64,000 nt of DNA. Source: an uncultured Bacteroidales bacterium. Its GTDB lineage: Bacteria; Bacteroidota; Bacteroidia; Bacteroidales; P3. Positions 1-8,386 of the stretch are shown in pieces. The translations under genes were made by a program, and so were the position numbers. Positions within the stretch are counted from its first letter, which is position 1. The number at the start of each line of letters is the position of its first letter. Where the stretch lies: positions 62,001-126,000 of the forward strand of contig ONDE01000001.1 in the NCBI GenBank assembly GCA_900316515.1, written 5' to 3'. The notes below the pieces were generated by a model. That model had not been told where the DNA came from. It did no database searches and saw nothing but the letters and a program-made list of their open reading frames with translations.

Positions 1-830
1 CAGCTCTCGAGCAGCAGCACACGGTCGCCGTCTTTCAAGTTGCCAATCTTTCGGGTGCCCTCCAGATACTCTTTGAAGAGACCTTTCTGCCGGGCCAGCA
101 CTACGCTGAACGAAGTGAGCGGCACCTCGTCGGGCACGATGGCGGCCACCTGCTTGAAAGCTTGGCTGTCGGTAACCACCAGCGTCGGTTGCTCTTTGAG
201 AGCCGCCAGTGTCGAGGGCAGTTCCTCCGGCTGGCAGAAGAAAGCCTGCGCGTGGATGTCCATCAGGTCGCGTAGCACCTGCACCTGCGGCAGTATCATA
301 CGCCCTTCGGGGGCCGACGAGTCGATTGGTGTCACCAGTACCACGGTGTCGCCCTGATGCACCACGTCGCCCAGCAGGCTCCGTCCACGGTAGGCGCTCT
401 CCGGCAGGGCTTCTTTTATCTGTGCTATCAGCGCATCCTTGTCGATGGGGGCTTTCTTTGTCAGCACCTTGAGCAGCGGCGTGCCGTGCTCCGTGCACCA
501 GCGTTCCACCATCAGCTCCGGCTCGCCGTAGCAGTCTTCGGTATAGAGCAGCAGCGCCAGGTCGACCTCGGCCAGTGCCGCCATGCTCTTCTCCACGCGC
601 ATACGGCCAAGCTCGCCTTCGTCGTCGATGCCTGCGGTGTCGATCAACACCACGGGTCCTATGCCTCCAATCTCCATGCTTTTGCGCACGGGATCGGTGG
701 TTGTGCCGGCAGTGTCGCTTACAATGGCAATCTGTTGGCCTGTAAGCCAGTTGATCATTGTGCTCTTACCAACGTTGCGGCGGCCGAAGAAGCCTATACG
801 TGGCTTCAGTTCATTACCTTTTTTGCTCAC
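1..830 (-). CDS. hydF: [FeFe] hydrogenase maturation GTPase HydF (3' part cut by window edge)
   Basis: HydF is the GTPase scaffold on which the two-iron subcluster of [FeFe] hydrogenase is assembled before transfer to HydA. Reading leftward from a GTG at 830, the protein begins with a G1 loop GRRNVGKST, then the switch region SDTAGTTTDPV, the G3 motif DTAGIDD, and the HydF-typical stretches VTPIDSSAPEGRMILPQ and LPSTLAALKEQPTLVVTDSQ. An in-frame stop lies at 845-843, so GTG 830 is the only ordinary start. The C-terminal iron-sulfur domain lies outside the window. A -7 element sits about 90 bp upstream. HydE, HydG and the hydrogenase are not visible here. The identification rests on the characteristic motif series and is firm. 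Confidence 0.9.
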   Translation of the reverse strand, partial: MSKKGNELKPRIGFFGRRNVGKSTMINWLTGQQIAIVSDTAGTTTDPVRKSMEIGGIGPVVLIDTAGIDDEGELGRMRVEKSMAALAEVDLALLLYTEDCYGEPELMVERWCTEHGTPLLKVLTKKAPIDKDALIAQIKEALPESAYRGRSLLGDVVHQGDTVVLVTPIDSSAPEGRMILPQVQVLRDLMDIHAQAFFCQPEELPSTLAALKEQPTLVVTDSQAFKQVAAIVPDEVPLTSFSVVLARQKGLFKEYLEGTRKIGNLKDGDRVLLLES

Positions 831-917
831 TATGCTAATTCTTTATAAAGGTGTTATTCGCTGTATTTATTATTTTCAAGGTGCTCATGGGCATACCACG
901 CGTCCTTCGGTTCATGC

Positions 918-927
918 TGCAAAAATA
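918..927 (-). promoter_or_regulatory. Bacteroidota -7 promoter element for hydF
   Basis: TATTTTTGCA on the minus strand matches TAnnTTTG. It would give hydF a leader of roughly 80 nt. Confidence 0.5.
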
Positions 928-982
928 CTAAATAAATAATATTCGCGCGTAGAAAGTTTTCAACCCTATGGGGAAAAAGTCG

Positions 983-992
983 TATCTTTGCA
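983..992 (+). promoter_or_regulatory. -7 promoter element for the DUF4919 gene
   Basis: TATCTTTGCA preceded by GGGAAAAAGTCG, the same context as the guaB promoter. The next ATG begins only 8 bp after the element, so a transcript from here would be nearly leaderless. Confidence 0.7.
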
Positions 993-999
993 GTCAAAT

Positions 1000-1479
1000 A
1001 TGAAAAGAATAGTTGTTATAATAGGTTTATTGATAGTATGTTGTGCTGCCATAGCACAGGACAGTGGAGTTACTATGAAGCCCAACTACCGCAAGATTGC
1101 GCGAGTAGTAAAGTCACCCTCGAGTCCTTACTTTCTCGACTCGCTTGAGGCACGCTTCATGAGGTGCGATACGTCGTTGACCGTTGATGACCTGCGCTGC
1201 ATCTATTTTGGATCTTCCGACAAAAAGCTCAGTAATTCATATCGTGTTTACTCGTTACGAGCTGGTCGTTTTGGACGTCAGTCGCGTCAGGCTAACGAAG
1301 CTTGGTTGTATTATCAAATGTTGACCACTGCGGTGTGGAGCACAGGTGACGGTTCAAAACGCAAGCCGTTGCATGTGGTCTCTCGTGAAGATGCCGAGAC
1401 GGTGGCCAAGGGTTACGACACGCCACTGTGGTTTAAGATTAAAGGAAAACGTAAGTTCAGCGTAGTTCCACAACAGTGA
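1000..1479 (+). CDS. DUF4919-type secreted protein
   Basis: A 159-residue protein with a clear signal peptide: MKR, a hydrophobic core IVVIIGLLIVCCAAIA, then a Q at the probable cleavage site. The mature part carries a pattern I associate with the DUF4919 family of Bacteroidota (PNYRKI, SPYFLDSLEARF, then DTSLTVDDLRCIYFG). Molecular function is unknown; it should be periplasmic or surface-associated. A TTG at 988 is also in frame but lies inside the promoter, so ATG 1000 is chosen. The 3' end overlaps the convergent mutS2 by 23 bp, with both stop codons inside the partner's coding sequence. Confidence 0.75.
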   Translation: MKRIVVIIGLLIVCCAAIAQDSGVTMKPNYRKIARVVKSPSSPYFLDSLEARFMRCDTSLTVDDLRCIYFGSSDKKLSNSYRVYSLRAGRFGRQSRQANEAWLYYQMLTTAVWSTGDGSKRKPLHVVSREDAETVAKGYDTPLWFKIKGKRKFSVVPQQ

Positions 1480-3883
1480 TTCCGGCGCCACCCAGCTCGA
1501 TTTTTTCGGGGTGGAAGGTGCGCACTTCATGCATGGCTCTCAGCTCTTGCGAGATTATCTGCATCAGTATGCCGTAGCCTTTGCCGTGGAGTATGCGCAC
1601 TTCCTTCTCGCTTAGTAGGATTGCGTTGTCGAGGAACTGGTGCAACTCGCTGATGGCCTCCTCGGCACGGTGGCCACGCAGGTCGAGGGTGGGGTTGAAG
1701 TGGGCGCGCTTCTCGTTCATGTCGTCGTAGATGCCACGGCTGACGCTCACGGCTTTGCGGTCGGTGGGAATCTTCTGCTTGGCGGTGCTCTGCAGGCGGC
1801 TGAGCGGTATGGTCATGCGGACGCTGTTGCTCTCCACCACGGCTTTCTTGCCTTTGATTTCCACCACCTCGCCGAAGGTATCCTCGCCGTCGATACGGAC
1901 GATGCTGCCGACCAGTATGGGCATTTCCTTGTCTGGACCAGAAGCTTGCACGGCAGGCTGTCGCTTTTCTTTCTGTGTTTTCAGCTCTGTTTGGGCTTTT
2001 AGGTTCTGTTCGGTTGCATCGGCAAGGGCCTCGCGGGCCTTGCGGGTGGCCTCTTTCTCGGCTTTGGCCGACTTGATGTCGCTGATGGTGCGTTCGACGG
2101 TGCGGTTGGCGTCGGTGAGAATCTGCTGTGCCTCGCGGCGTGCGCTGCCAATAATTTCGTGGCGGCGAGCCTGCAGGTTGTCGTTCAAGTGCTGGTATTT
2201 CTGCGTCACCTCGGCCAGGAATTCGTCGGCCACGCGCAGTTCTTCGCGTTGGCGCGCAATCTCCTTCTTGTCGAGTTCGAGCTGTTGCAGTTGATGCTCG
2301 AAGTTGAGTTGTTCGCGGCCCACCAGTTCGCCAGCACGGTCGAGTACCTCTTTGGGAAAACCGATGCTTTCGGCTATCTCAAAGGCGAAACTGGACCCCG
2401 GGTGACCTATGGCCAGTTGATATAGCGGCCGCATGGCTTCGGTGTCGAACAGCATGGCACCGTTGACGATACCAGGCAGTCGGTCGGCCAGCAGTTTGAG
2501 GTCGGCAAAGTGGGTGGTGACGACGCCGAAGGCTCCTTTGTTGTAGAGTTCGTCGAGCACAGCCTCGGCAATTGCGCAGCCTGAGCGTGGCTCGGTACCG
2601 CCGCCCAGTTCGTCGAGCAGGAAGAGGGTCTTCTTGTCGGCCGAAGCCAGGAGGGCTTTCATGTTCTGCAGGTGCGAGGTGTAGGTCGATAGGTCGTTGT
2701 CGATGCTCTGCTGGTCGCCGATGTCAATGAATATGCTGCCGAACATGCCGCACTCCGATGTAGGCCGCAGTGGCACCGGCATGCCGCACTGCAGCATGTA
2801 TTGTATCAGTCCCACGGCCTTGAGCAGTACCGACTTGCCGCCGGCGTTGGGACCAGATATGATGAGGACTCTTTGTGTTGAAAGTTGGAGGGAAAATGGG
2901 ATGACGGCGTCTTTTTTCTGTAGGTAGAGTATTGGATGGCGGGCGTCAAGCCAATCTATGCGTGGTTCGGGGTGCATGGTTGGCACGCTGGCATTGAGTT
3001 CGATGGCCACGCGAGCCTTGGCGCGCAGGAAGTCGATGCGTGCCAGAAAACGGTATGCCTCTTCGAGCTGTGGCAGAAGGGGTCGCAAGCGGTCGCTGAA
3101 AGAGAGCAGGATGCGTTGTATCTCATGCCTCTCGTCGAAGTCCAGTTCTCGCAGGTCGTTGCCAAGTTCCACCACTTCGGCAGGCTCGACGAAGGCCGTG
3201 AGGCGTGTGGCGCTCTCGTCCTGGATGAGACCTTTGATCTTTCGGCGGTGGGTGGTGAGCAGTGGAATGACGGGGCGGCCGTCGCGGATGGTAACCTCGG
3301 CGCCTTCTGGCGCCCAGCCTTCGCGCTTGGCACGGGCTAAGGTGTTGCTTACCTGGGCGTCGACCTCAGCGGCCTTGCGGGCTTTGGTGCGCCGTATCTC
3401 GGCCAGGGCAGGCGAGGCGTTGTCATAAAGCTCGCCGTGGTCGTCGATGAGCTTGCCAAGCAGTGAGTTGATTACGTTCAGCTGCGAACTCTTGCCGCCG
3501 TAGCCCAGTTCCACCTCGATGGCAAGGTTGCGCAGGGCGGCGTATTGCATCTTGTCCTCGGAGGTGAGGAAGTGGTAGCATTCGCGTATGGTGCGCAGCG
3601 AGAGTTTAAGGTCGAAGAGTGCTTCGAGAGGTATAAAGGTGTTGCCAACGTGCAGGTGGGTGAGGGTGGGGGTGAGGTCGATGAAGTCCTGCTGCGGGAA
3701 TTCGCTTTCCATCAGCACTATCTGGCGCATCTCCTCGGTGAGTTGCAGCTCGTGGCAGAGTGGTTCGTGTTCGGTCATGTATGCCATCTCGTCGGCCATG
3801 CGTGCAGCCAGCTCGTTGGTGCATTGCTCTTTGACCATTTGACGGATGCGGTCGAATCCCAGTTTCTGTTCTATATTTTTCAT
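1457..3883 (-). CDS. mutS2: Endonuclease MutS2
   Basis: An 808-residue MutS2, full length for the family. MutS2 proteins bind branched DNA or collided ribosomes and are not mismatch-repair MutS. The middle holds the ABC-type ATPase with Walker A GPNAGGKS near residue 345, then TLFLLDELGGGTEPRSG (signature and Walker B region) and a downstream TTHFADLK switch. A long charged coiled coil follows, roughly residues 520-630. The C-terminal Smr nuclease domain shows LDLRGHRAEEA and the HGKG motif. It is the last gene of the leftward tlpA-like/barrel/ribF/omega-amidase series, separated from the omega-amidase by a 60-bp spacer made of short repeats. Confidence 0.95.
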   Translation of the reverse strand: MKNIEQKLGFDRIRQMVKEQCTNELAARMADEMAYMTEHEPLCHELQLTEEMRQIVLMESEFPQQDFIDLTPTLTHLHVGNTFIPLEALFDLKLSLRTIRECYHFLTSEDKMQYAALRNLAIEVELGYGGKSSQLNVINSLLGKLIDDHGELYDNASPALAEIRRTKARKAAEVDAQVSNTLARAKREGWAPEGAEVTIRDGRPVIPLLTTHRRKIKGLIQDESATRLTAFVEPAEVVELGNDLRELDFDERHEIQRILLSFSDRLRPLLPQLEEAYRFLARIDFLRAKARVAIELNASVPTMHPEPRIDWLDARHPILYLQKKDAVIPFSLQLSTQRVLIISGPNAGGKSVLLKAVGLIQYMLQCGMPVPLRPTSECGMFGSIFIDIGDQQSIDNDLSTYTSHLQNMKALLASADKKTLFLLDELGGGTEPRSGCAIAEAVLDELYNKGAFGVVTTHFADLKLLADRLPGIVNGAMLFDTEAMRPLYQLAIGHPGSSFAFEIAESIGFPKEVLDRAGELVGREQLNFEHQLQQLELDKKEIARQREELRVADEFLAEVTQKYQHLNDNLQARRHEIIGSARREAQQILTDANRTVERTISDIKSAKAEKEATRKAREALADATEQNLKAQTELKTQKEKRQPAVQASGPDKEMPILVGSIVRIDGEDTFGEVVEIKGKKAVVESNSVRMTIPLSRLQSTAKQKIPTDRKAVSVSRGIYDDMNEKRAHFNPTLDLRGHRAEEAISELHQFLDNAILLSEKEVRILHGKGYGILMQIISQELRAMHEVRTFHPEKIELGGAGITVVELR

Positions 3884-3885
3884 TA

Positions 3886-3925
3886 GGGAGTCAAGGGGAC
3901 AGGAGTTAAGGAGACAGGAGTCTTG
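3886..3925. repeat. Short tandem repeat spacer between the omega-amidase gene and mutS2
   Basis: Degenerate units of about 15 bp built on GGAGTCAAGGGGACA, repeated about two and a half times. One of a series of unrelated short repeats at gene junctions in this window. Confidence 0.6.
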
Positions 3926-3943
3926 AAATTATATTCTATTTTT

Positions 3944-4711
3944 TTATTTGTCGAAGTCGAGATATAGGGGCCATTTCTCACGGAACCTGTCAAGTTTTTC
4001 CTTGTCGAGGGTGACGGTGACGAGCTGGTCGGTACCGGCTTCGGCTTCCGCCAGAGGGAAGCCTTTGTAGTCGATAAGGGCGCTATTGCCGGTGTAGTTG
4101 CCACCCACGCCGTCGGTGCCGCTACGATTGCAGCCCAGCACGTAGCAGAGGTTCTCGATGGCGCGGGCTTTGATAAGTGTTGTCCAGGCCTCATGGCGGC
4201 TGCCCGGCCAGTTGGCACAGACGAGCAGCAGGTCGTAATCCATATTATCGTTGCGCAGCCATTTGGGGAAGCGCAGGTCGTAGCATACGGCAGGCTTTAT
4301 CTTCCAGCCCTTGTATTCGAATACCTTGCGTTCGGTACCACGGCTGATAATGTCGTATTCGCCGCTGACGCGGAAGGTGTGGGCCTTGTCGTAGTAGCCG
4401 AACGAACCATTGGGGTAGACCCAGTGCAACCTGTTGAAACACTTGTCGCCCTCACGTACAATCCAAGTGCCGACGAAGAGAAAGTTGTGCTTGGAAGCCA
4501 TTTGTTGTGCCCAGCGCAACGTGGGTCCCAGAGGCTTCTCGGCCAGCGAGGCCATGTGGTCGCCGAAGCCGGTGGTGAAGGTCTCGGGAACGACGAAAAG
4601 GTCTGTGCTTTGAGGCACAAGGGATAAGCAGTCCTCCACGGCGCGTCGGTTGGCTTCGGCGTCGCCCCAGATGATATCTTGCTGGTAGAAGGTGATGGTC
4701 AAGTCGTTCAT
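3944..4711 (-). CDS. Nitrilase-family omega-amidase (YafV type)
   Basis: A 255-residue carbon-nitrogen hydrolase. The catalytic triad is visible: Glu43 in VVPETFTTGFG, Lys109 in YYDKAHTF and Cys143 in AVCYDLRFPKW. The length and the YYDKAHTFR and CYDLRFP contexts fit the YafV/Nit2 branch, which hydrolyses the amides of alpha-ketoglutaramate and alpha-ketosuccinamate to clear by-products of glutamine and asparagine transamination. No signal peptide, so cytoplasmic. Its start overlaps the ribF stop by 4 nt, so the two are translationally coupled. Substrate assignment is by family and not certain. Confidence 0.85.
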   Translation of the reverse strand: MNDLTITFYQQDIIWGDAEANRRAVEDCLSLVPQSTDLFVVPETFTTGFGDHMASLAEKPLGPTLRWAQQMASKHNFLFVGTWIVREGDKCFNRLHWVYPNGSFGYYDKAHTFRVSGEYDIISRGTERKVFEYKGWKIKPAVCYDLRFPKWLRNDNMDYDLLLVCANWPGSRHEAWTTLIKARAIENLCYVLGCNRSGTDGVGGNYTGNSALIDYKGFPLAEAEAGTDQLVTVTLDKEKLDRFREKWPLYLDFDK

Positions 4712-5631
4712 GGGTTGATGCAGGCTTCGAGGTCTTTCTGTAGCTGTGCGAGCAAGGCTTCCGGGGAGTCGAAATGCACGATGTCGCGCATTCGGTAGCG
4801 CAGTTCTACTTCGATATCGTGGCCGTAGAGGTCGCCGTGGAAGTCTCTCAGATGCACTTCGAGAAGTGGTTTCTCTATTCCGAAAGTGGGTGCGGCGCCG
4901 AGATTGGCCATACCGTAGCAGATCAAGGGCTCGCAGAAATCGGCCGTCACGCAGACGGAATAGACACCTTCTTTGGGCAGCATCTTGCGGGTGTTCTCCA
5001 ACGACATGTTGGCGGTGGGGAATCCCAGAGTGTGGCCCACTCCGCGACCGTGCACCACGCGACCCTCTATACGGTAGGGGTGGCCCAGCAGATTTTGTGT
5101 GGCAACAACATCGCCGGCCAACAGTGCCTGTCGGATACGCGACGAACTGATGGGTTCGCCGTCGACAAGGTAGGGTTCGCCGCGATGGAGCGTGAATCCC
5201 AGCTCGCCGGCCAGTTGGGGCAGACGGTCGAAGTCATCGTTCTGCTTCGAGCCGAAACGGGAGTCATAGCCCAGCAGCAGGGTCCGCATGCGCAGTTTGT
5301 CGTAGAGCAGGCTTGCCATCTCGCAAGCTGTTAGTTGTGCCACATCGCGAGTGAACGGCAGCACGGCAACATATTCGGCGCCGGCATCGAAGAGCAGTTG
5401 CAAGTGTTCTTCGGGGTCATCGAGCCAGTATTCACTGTCGCGGCGGCCGAGTATAAAGGAGGGATGTGACGTCAGCGTCACCGCCAAAGGCGCGAGGTTT
5501 GGTTCGAGTGATGAAAGTTGTGAGATAAGGTGCTGGTGGCCGAGGTGGACGCCGTCGAAGACGCCAACGGTCACCGCCGTGTCGGCGCCTATCGTGTCTA
5601 TGCGTCCGTTTCTGTTGTATAGAGTGAACAT
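4708..5631 (-). CDS. ribF: Bifunctional riboflavin kinase / FAD synthetase RibF
   Basis: Converts riboflavin to FMN and then FAD. The N-terminal FAD synthetase half carries the nucleotidyltransferase motif GVFDGVHLGHQHL and the ISSSRIRQAL stretch. The C-terminal flavokinase half has GRVVHGRGVGHTLGFPTAN. I take ATG 5631 (MFTLYNRNG), which follows the upstream stop by one base and gives 307 residues, normal for the family. A longer frame starting at 5673 would overlap the upstream gene by 41 bp and adds a non-family N-terminus. The next gene starts inside its stop region with a 4-nt overlap. Confidence 0.93.
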   Translation of the reverse strand: MFTLYNRNGRIDTIGADTAVTVGVFDGVHLGHQHLISQLSSLEPNLAPLAVTLTSHPSFILGRRDSEYWLDDPEEHLQLLFDAGAEYVAVLPFTRDVAQLTACEMASLLYDKLRMRTLLLGYDSRFGSKQNDDFDRLPQLAGELGFTLHRGEPYLVDGEPISSSRIRQALLAGDVVATQNLLGHPYRIEGRVVHGRGVGHTLGFPTANMSLENTRKMLPKEGVYSVCVTADFCEPLICYGMANLGAAPTFGIEKPLLEVHLRDFHGDLYGHDIEVELRYRMRDIVHFDSPEALLAQLQKDLEACINP

Positions 5632-5632
5632 G

Positions 5633-6862
5633 CTATAGTCTGATTCTCGGGTGCAGATGTAGGAAGAGACCAATTGAAAAGAGGTCCGACGCGGTGCTGT
5701 AAACCTTCAGGTAGCCAGTGCGGTCGGCCGTGAAGGGGAAATAGTGGTAGTAGGCCGCTTCGGCCTTTAGGGTACAGTGTTTAAGCCCGCTGTATGTGTA
5801 ACTGCCCCGCACCGTGAGCACACATATGCGGTCGTGCGTCATGTCGGAGGTGTTTGACGAGATGTTGGAAAAATGGTAGCAGCCCAACAGCGGCACGAAT
5901 TGTTTTCCTTGCCAGTAGGAGGCTTCAATGTGCCACCCTTTGAAGTCGGCCGTCAGCATATCGTAGAACCCCCAGCCGGTACGGAAATCCACTGGCTTCG
6001 AGGTCATCCAGCCCAAGCTGTCGCGTACGGGCCTGCCGTTTTCGCCGCGGTTGTTGAAATAGCCCATCAGTTGGCCTTCGGCGGCAATGCTTAGGTCGCC
6101 AAGTTGTGCTCTTACGCCTAGGCCGGTGGCGCCGTTGATTCGGCTGCGCACCAACAGGGTGGTGTCTGTAACCCCCTCTCCTCCGTTGTGCAGCAATAGG
6201 GCATGGAGTGGTAGGTATAGTTCGATGGTTTCGCCGAGGTGCATTCGTAGGCGGGCGGAGAGACCGGCACAGAATTTTTCCTGCGTGGGACTGTAGCTCC
6301 AGATATAATCGCGCCAGTCGATCCAAATGTCGGCCTGCACAGCGCTGTGGTTCATCATAAGCTGCACTCCGGCCTCGGGGTCGGCGGCATATTGGCGTTC
6401 CGGGTTGTAGAGCGGCAAAGGCAGGTGATGCCCGTTGTTATTCTCCAGGCTGCCGAAGACGGCTGTCAGCCACGGAGTTAGATCAATACGAGCCTGCAGC
6501 CAGGGTAACAGGTGTATCTTAGAGTCGTTGGTGCTGTAGGAGTTCCAACCCTCGAGACTGGAATTGGTTGGGAATCCGTGGTTGCCCCAGTAATGCAGCC
6601 AGTGCACGCCAGCCTGTACTTTCAAGCGTTCTTCAATGCGCCATTCGACATGAGGACGCAGCACGAATCCCGGCAGCGTATAGCCGTCGACGCGCGAGGC
6701 TGCATACTCGTTGTCGACAAAGAAATGCAGGTTGTCAAAACAAAGGGTGACGCGAGAAGTGTCTTGGGCCGAACAGATGGTTGGAAATTGAGAACTGAAA
6801 GTCATGCTTGCAATGACAGCAAGCAGCAACTTGTACGGTATAATTCTCCTTAATCTATTCAC
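5633..6862 (-). CDS. Predicted outer-membrane beta-barrel protein of unknown function
   Basis: 409 residues, with an N-terminal signal peptide (NRLRRIIPYK then a hydrophobic stretch ending SAQ). The rest is rich in alternating polar/aromatic segments typical of transmembrane beta strands, for example LRPHVEWRIEERLKVQAGVH and FRTGWGFYDMLTADFKGW, and ends in an amphipathic strand SIGLFLHLHPRIRL. I do not recognise the family. It sits between the TlpA-like lipoprotein gene (10-bp gap) and ribF (1-bp gap), so it is probably co-transcribed. A surface or outer-membrane role is inferred from composition only. Confidence 0.7.
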   Translation of the reverse strand: MNRLRRIIPYKLLLAVIASMTFSSQFPTICSAQDTSRVTLCFDNLHFFVDNEYAASRVDGYTLPGFVLRPHVEWRIEERLKVQAGVHWLHYWGNHGFPTNSSLEGWNSYSTNDSKIHLLPWLQARIDLTPWLTAVFGSLENNNGHHLPLPLYNPERQYAADPEAGVQLMMNHSAVQADIWIDWRDYIWSYSPTQEKFCAGLSARLRMHLGETIELYLPLHALLLHNGGEGVTDTTLLVRSRINGATGLGVRAQLGDLSIAAEGQLMGYFNNRGENGRPVRDSLGWMTSKPVDFRTGWGFYDMLTADFKGWHIEASYWQGKQFVPLLGCYHFSNISSNTSDMTHDRICVLTVRGSYTYSGLKHCTLKAEAAYYHYFPFTADRTGYLKVYSTASDLFSIGLFLHLHPRIRL

Positions 6863-6872
6863 AATTCACTAA

Positions 6873-8000
6873 TCACTTTCCAAGAGCCTTAACTATGGCC
6901 TCTTCGATGGCTGCACCACGCAGGTCTCGTGCTAGTATGGTACCGTCGGGACCGATGAGCATTATCTGAGGGATACCTTGTACACCATAGGTCGCGGTGG
7001 CGGTGCGGGTGCTGTCGACCAGCTGAGGATAGGTGATTCCGAGGTCGGCCATCACCTTCTCGTGGGCGGCCTTGCGGGCTTCGGCGTTGCCGCGCTCCCA
7101 CACGTTAAGGCCCACTATGACAAGCCCCTTGTTCTGATACTTCTTCCACAGCGGCACCAGATTGTCCTTGATTTCGGCGCGACAGGGGCCACACCAGCTG
7201 GCATAGAAGTCCACCAAGGCCAGCTTGCCGTCGATGAGGTCGCTTAGTTTTCCATCAACGCCCTGAATGTCAGTGTAATGTTTGCCGACGGAAGTCTGTT
7301 CGACACAACGCAGCTGCGCCAGCTTGGCCTGCACGTTCTTGTCGTTGGCCACCCTGGGCGAGGCAGCCTTCACGATGCTGTCGAGTTCGCTGTAGGTGAA
7401 GTCGCCCAGTGCGACAATCTGCTGCATGGCTAATTCAGCCAATAGGTTGTCGCTGTTCTCGTTGTAGAGCTTCCAGTTAGCGTCAAGTATGCGTGCGTCG
7501 GCAATGGCCTCCACGCTATCGTACTTGCGTTCGGCCACAGCGCGTATGGCGGCGTCGGTGGCGCCGTAGTACTGCTGGGCGTAGAGCTTCATCTCATCTT
7601 GCAAATCGGTGTTATCCATACTCTTGCGAGCGTCCATCAGACGGCCATTGAGAAGCGTTCCGCCGATGCTGTCGTTGTTTTTGACCACTATGTTGCCCGG
7701 CTCGACGACGACAAAGGCGGTGAAAGGTGTCTCGGGGCAGCCAATCATGGCAAACCAGGGCTCTTCCACAGTGCCCTTGAAGGTGAAATGTCCGTCTGTC
7801 AGCAGGGTGCTGTCCACCGGCCCCATGGCCTCGTCGCACTCAACATCGGAATCGGCCGAGAAATTAATCAGGTAGACCGTCTTCCCGTTCAGCTCGGGCA
7901 GGTCCACGATGCCGTTGATGGTGTACTGGTTCTTGCCGCCGCAGCTGCACAAAACGCTCAGTATGACGGAGGCACAAAGGATTCGGATGATTTTCTGCAT
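6873..8000 (-). CDS. TlpA-like thioredoxin-fold lipoprotein with DUF4369-type N-terminal domain
   Basis: A 375-residue lipoprotein. The start at 8000 gives a signal sequence with lipobox LCSC. The N-terminal part (YTINGIVDLPELNGKTVYLINF) resembles the DUF4369 domain usual in Bacteroidota thioredoxin-like lipoproteins. The C-terminal half is a thioredoxin fold with active site ASWCGPCRAEI near residues 267-277 and the cis-proline segment GIPQIMLIGPDG. It probably acts as a periplasmic thiol-disulfide oxidoreductase. The frame extends 28 codons upstream, but that stretch covers the -7 element at 8025-8034, so ATG 8000 is preferred. It leads the operon running to mutS2. Confidence 0.88.
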   Translation of the reverse strand: MQKIIRILCASVILSVLCSCGGKNQYTINGIVDLPELNGKTVYLINFSADSDVECDEAMGPVDSTLLTDGHFTFKGTVEEPWFAMIGCPETPFTAFVVVEPGNIVVKNNDSIGGTLLNGRLMDARKSMDNTDLQDEMKLYAQQYYGATDAAIRAVAERKYDSVEAIADARILDANWKLYNENSDNLLAELAMQQIVALGDFTYSELDSIVKAASPRVANDKNVQAKLAQLRCVEQTSVGKHYTDIQGVDGKLSDLIDGKLALVDFYASWCGPCRAEIKDNLVPLWKKYQNKGLVIVGLNVWERGNAEARKAAHEKVMADLGITYPQLVDSTRTATATYGVQGIPQIMLIGPDGTILARDLRGAAIEEAIVKALGK

Positions 8001-8024
8001 ATTACTATTTGTTTTATTTCGCGC

Positions 8025-8034
8025 TGCAAAAGTA
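8025..8034 (-). promoter_or_regulatory. -7 promoter element for the leftward TlpA-like/ribF/mutS2 operon
   Basis: TACTTTTGCA on the minus strand, 24 bp before the lipoprotein ATG. Confidence 0.65.
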
Positions 8035-8087
8035 CAAAAAAAACACCACATGCCAAAAAAAAACTTCCTTCTCCCGATCTCCAAACC

Positions 8088-8216
8088 ATGCCCCTCGGGA
8101 GGGCTCTTCCCCTCCGCTTCCCGCTCCGGTCCCCCTCAGGTCCCCCTCCGCTCAAATTGCCTTCGGATGGCCACCGGGGGCGGAGGGGGTCCGGAGGGGA
8201 TGCCGAGGGGGAAGGC
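8088..8216. repeat. GC-rich imperfect inverted repeat between divergent promoters
   Basis: The gap 8035-8386 holds no credible gene. Its core is two C-rich/G-rich arms. CCCCCTCCGC at 8142-8151 is matched exactly by GCGGAGGGGG at about 8180-8189, and the outer arms continue to pair with few mismatches (CCGGTCCCCCTC against GAGGGGGTCCGG). The loop is about 28 nt. Composition differs sharply from the AT-rich flanks that carry the two promoters. It could be a structured RNA, a recombination or replication block, or a dispersed repeat; the sequence alone does not decide. Confidence 0.6.
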
Positions 8217-8343
8217 TCGTATCCGCCTTCTGGCGATGTTCCAGAGTGGTGCCGGATGAGTTTTTGTTGTGTATATAATGCTGGTAGTGACTGTGTTGTA
8301 TGGCGTGTGGAAAAGTTTTTTGCTCCAAGTGGGAAAAAAGTCG

Positions 8344-8353
8344 TATCTTTGCA
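8344..8353 (+). promoter_or_regulatory. -7 promoter element for guaB
   Basis: TATCTTTGCA within GGGAAAAAAGTCGTATC, 33 bp before the guaB ATG. Confidence 0.75.
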
Positions 8354-8386
8354 AATTAATTTATACAAGAAATAAATCGCGTTAAT

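Noticed and set aside
988..1479. Start of the DUF4919 gene at TTG 988
   Set aside because: TTG 988 is part of the TATCTTTGCA promoter element.
5632..5673. Longer RibF N-terminus starting at 5673
   Set aside because: It would overlap the upstream gene by 41 bp and adds residues that the family lacks.
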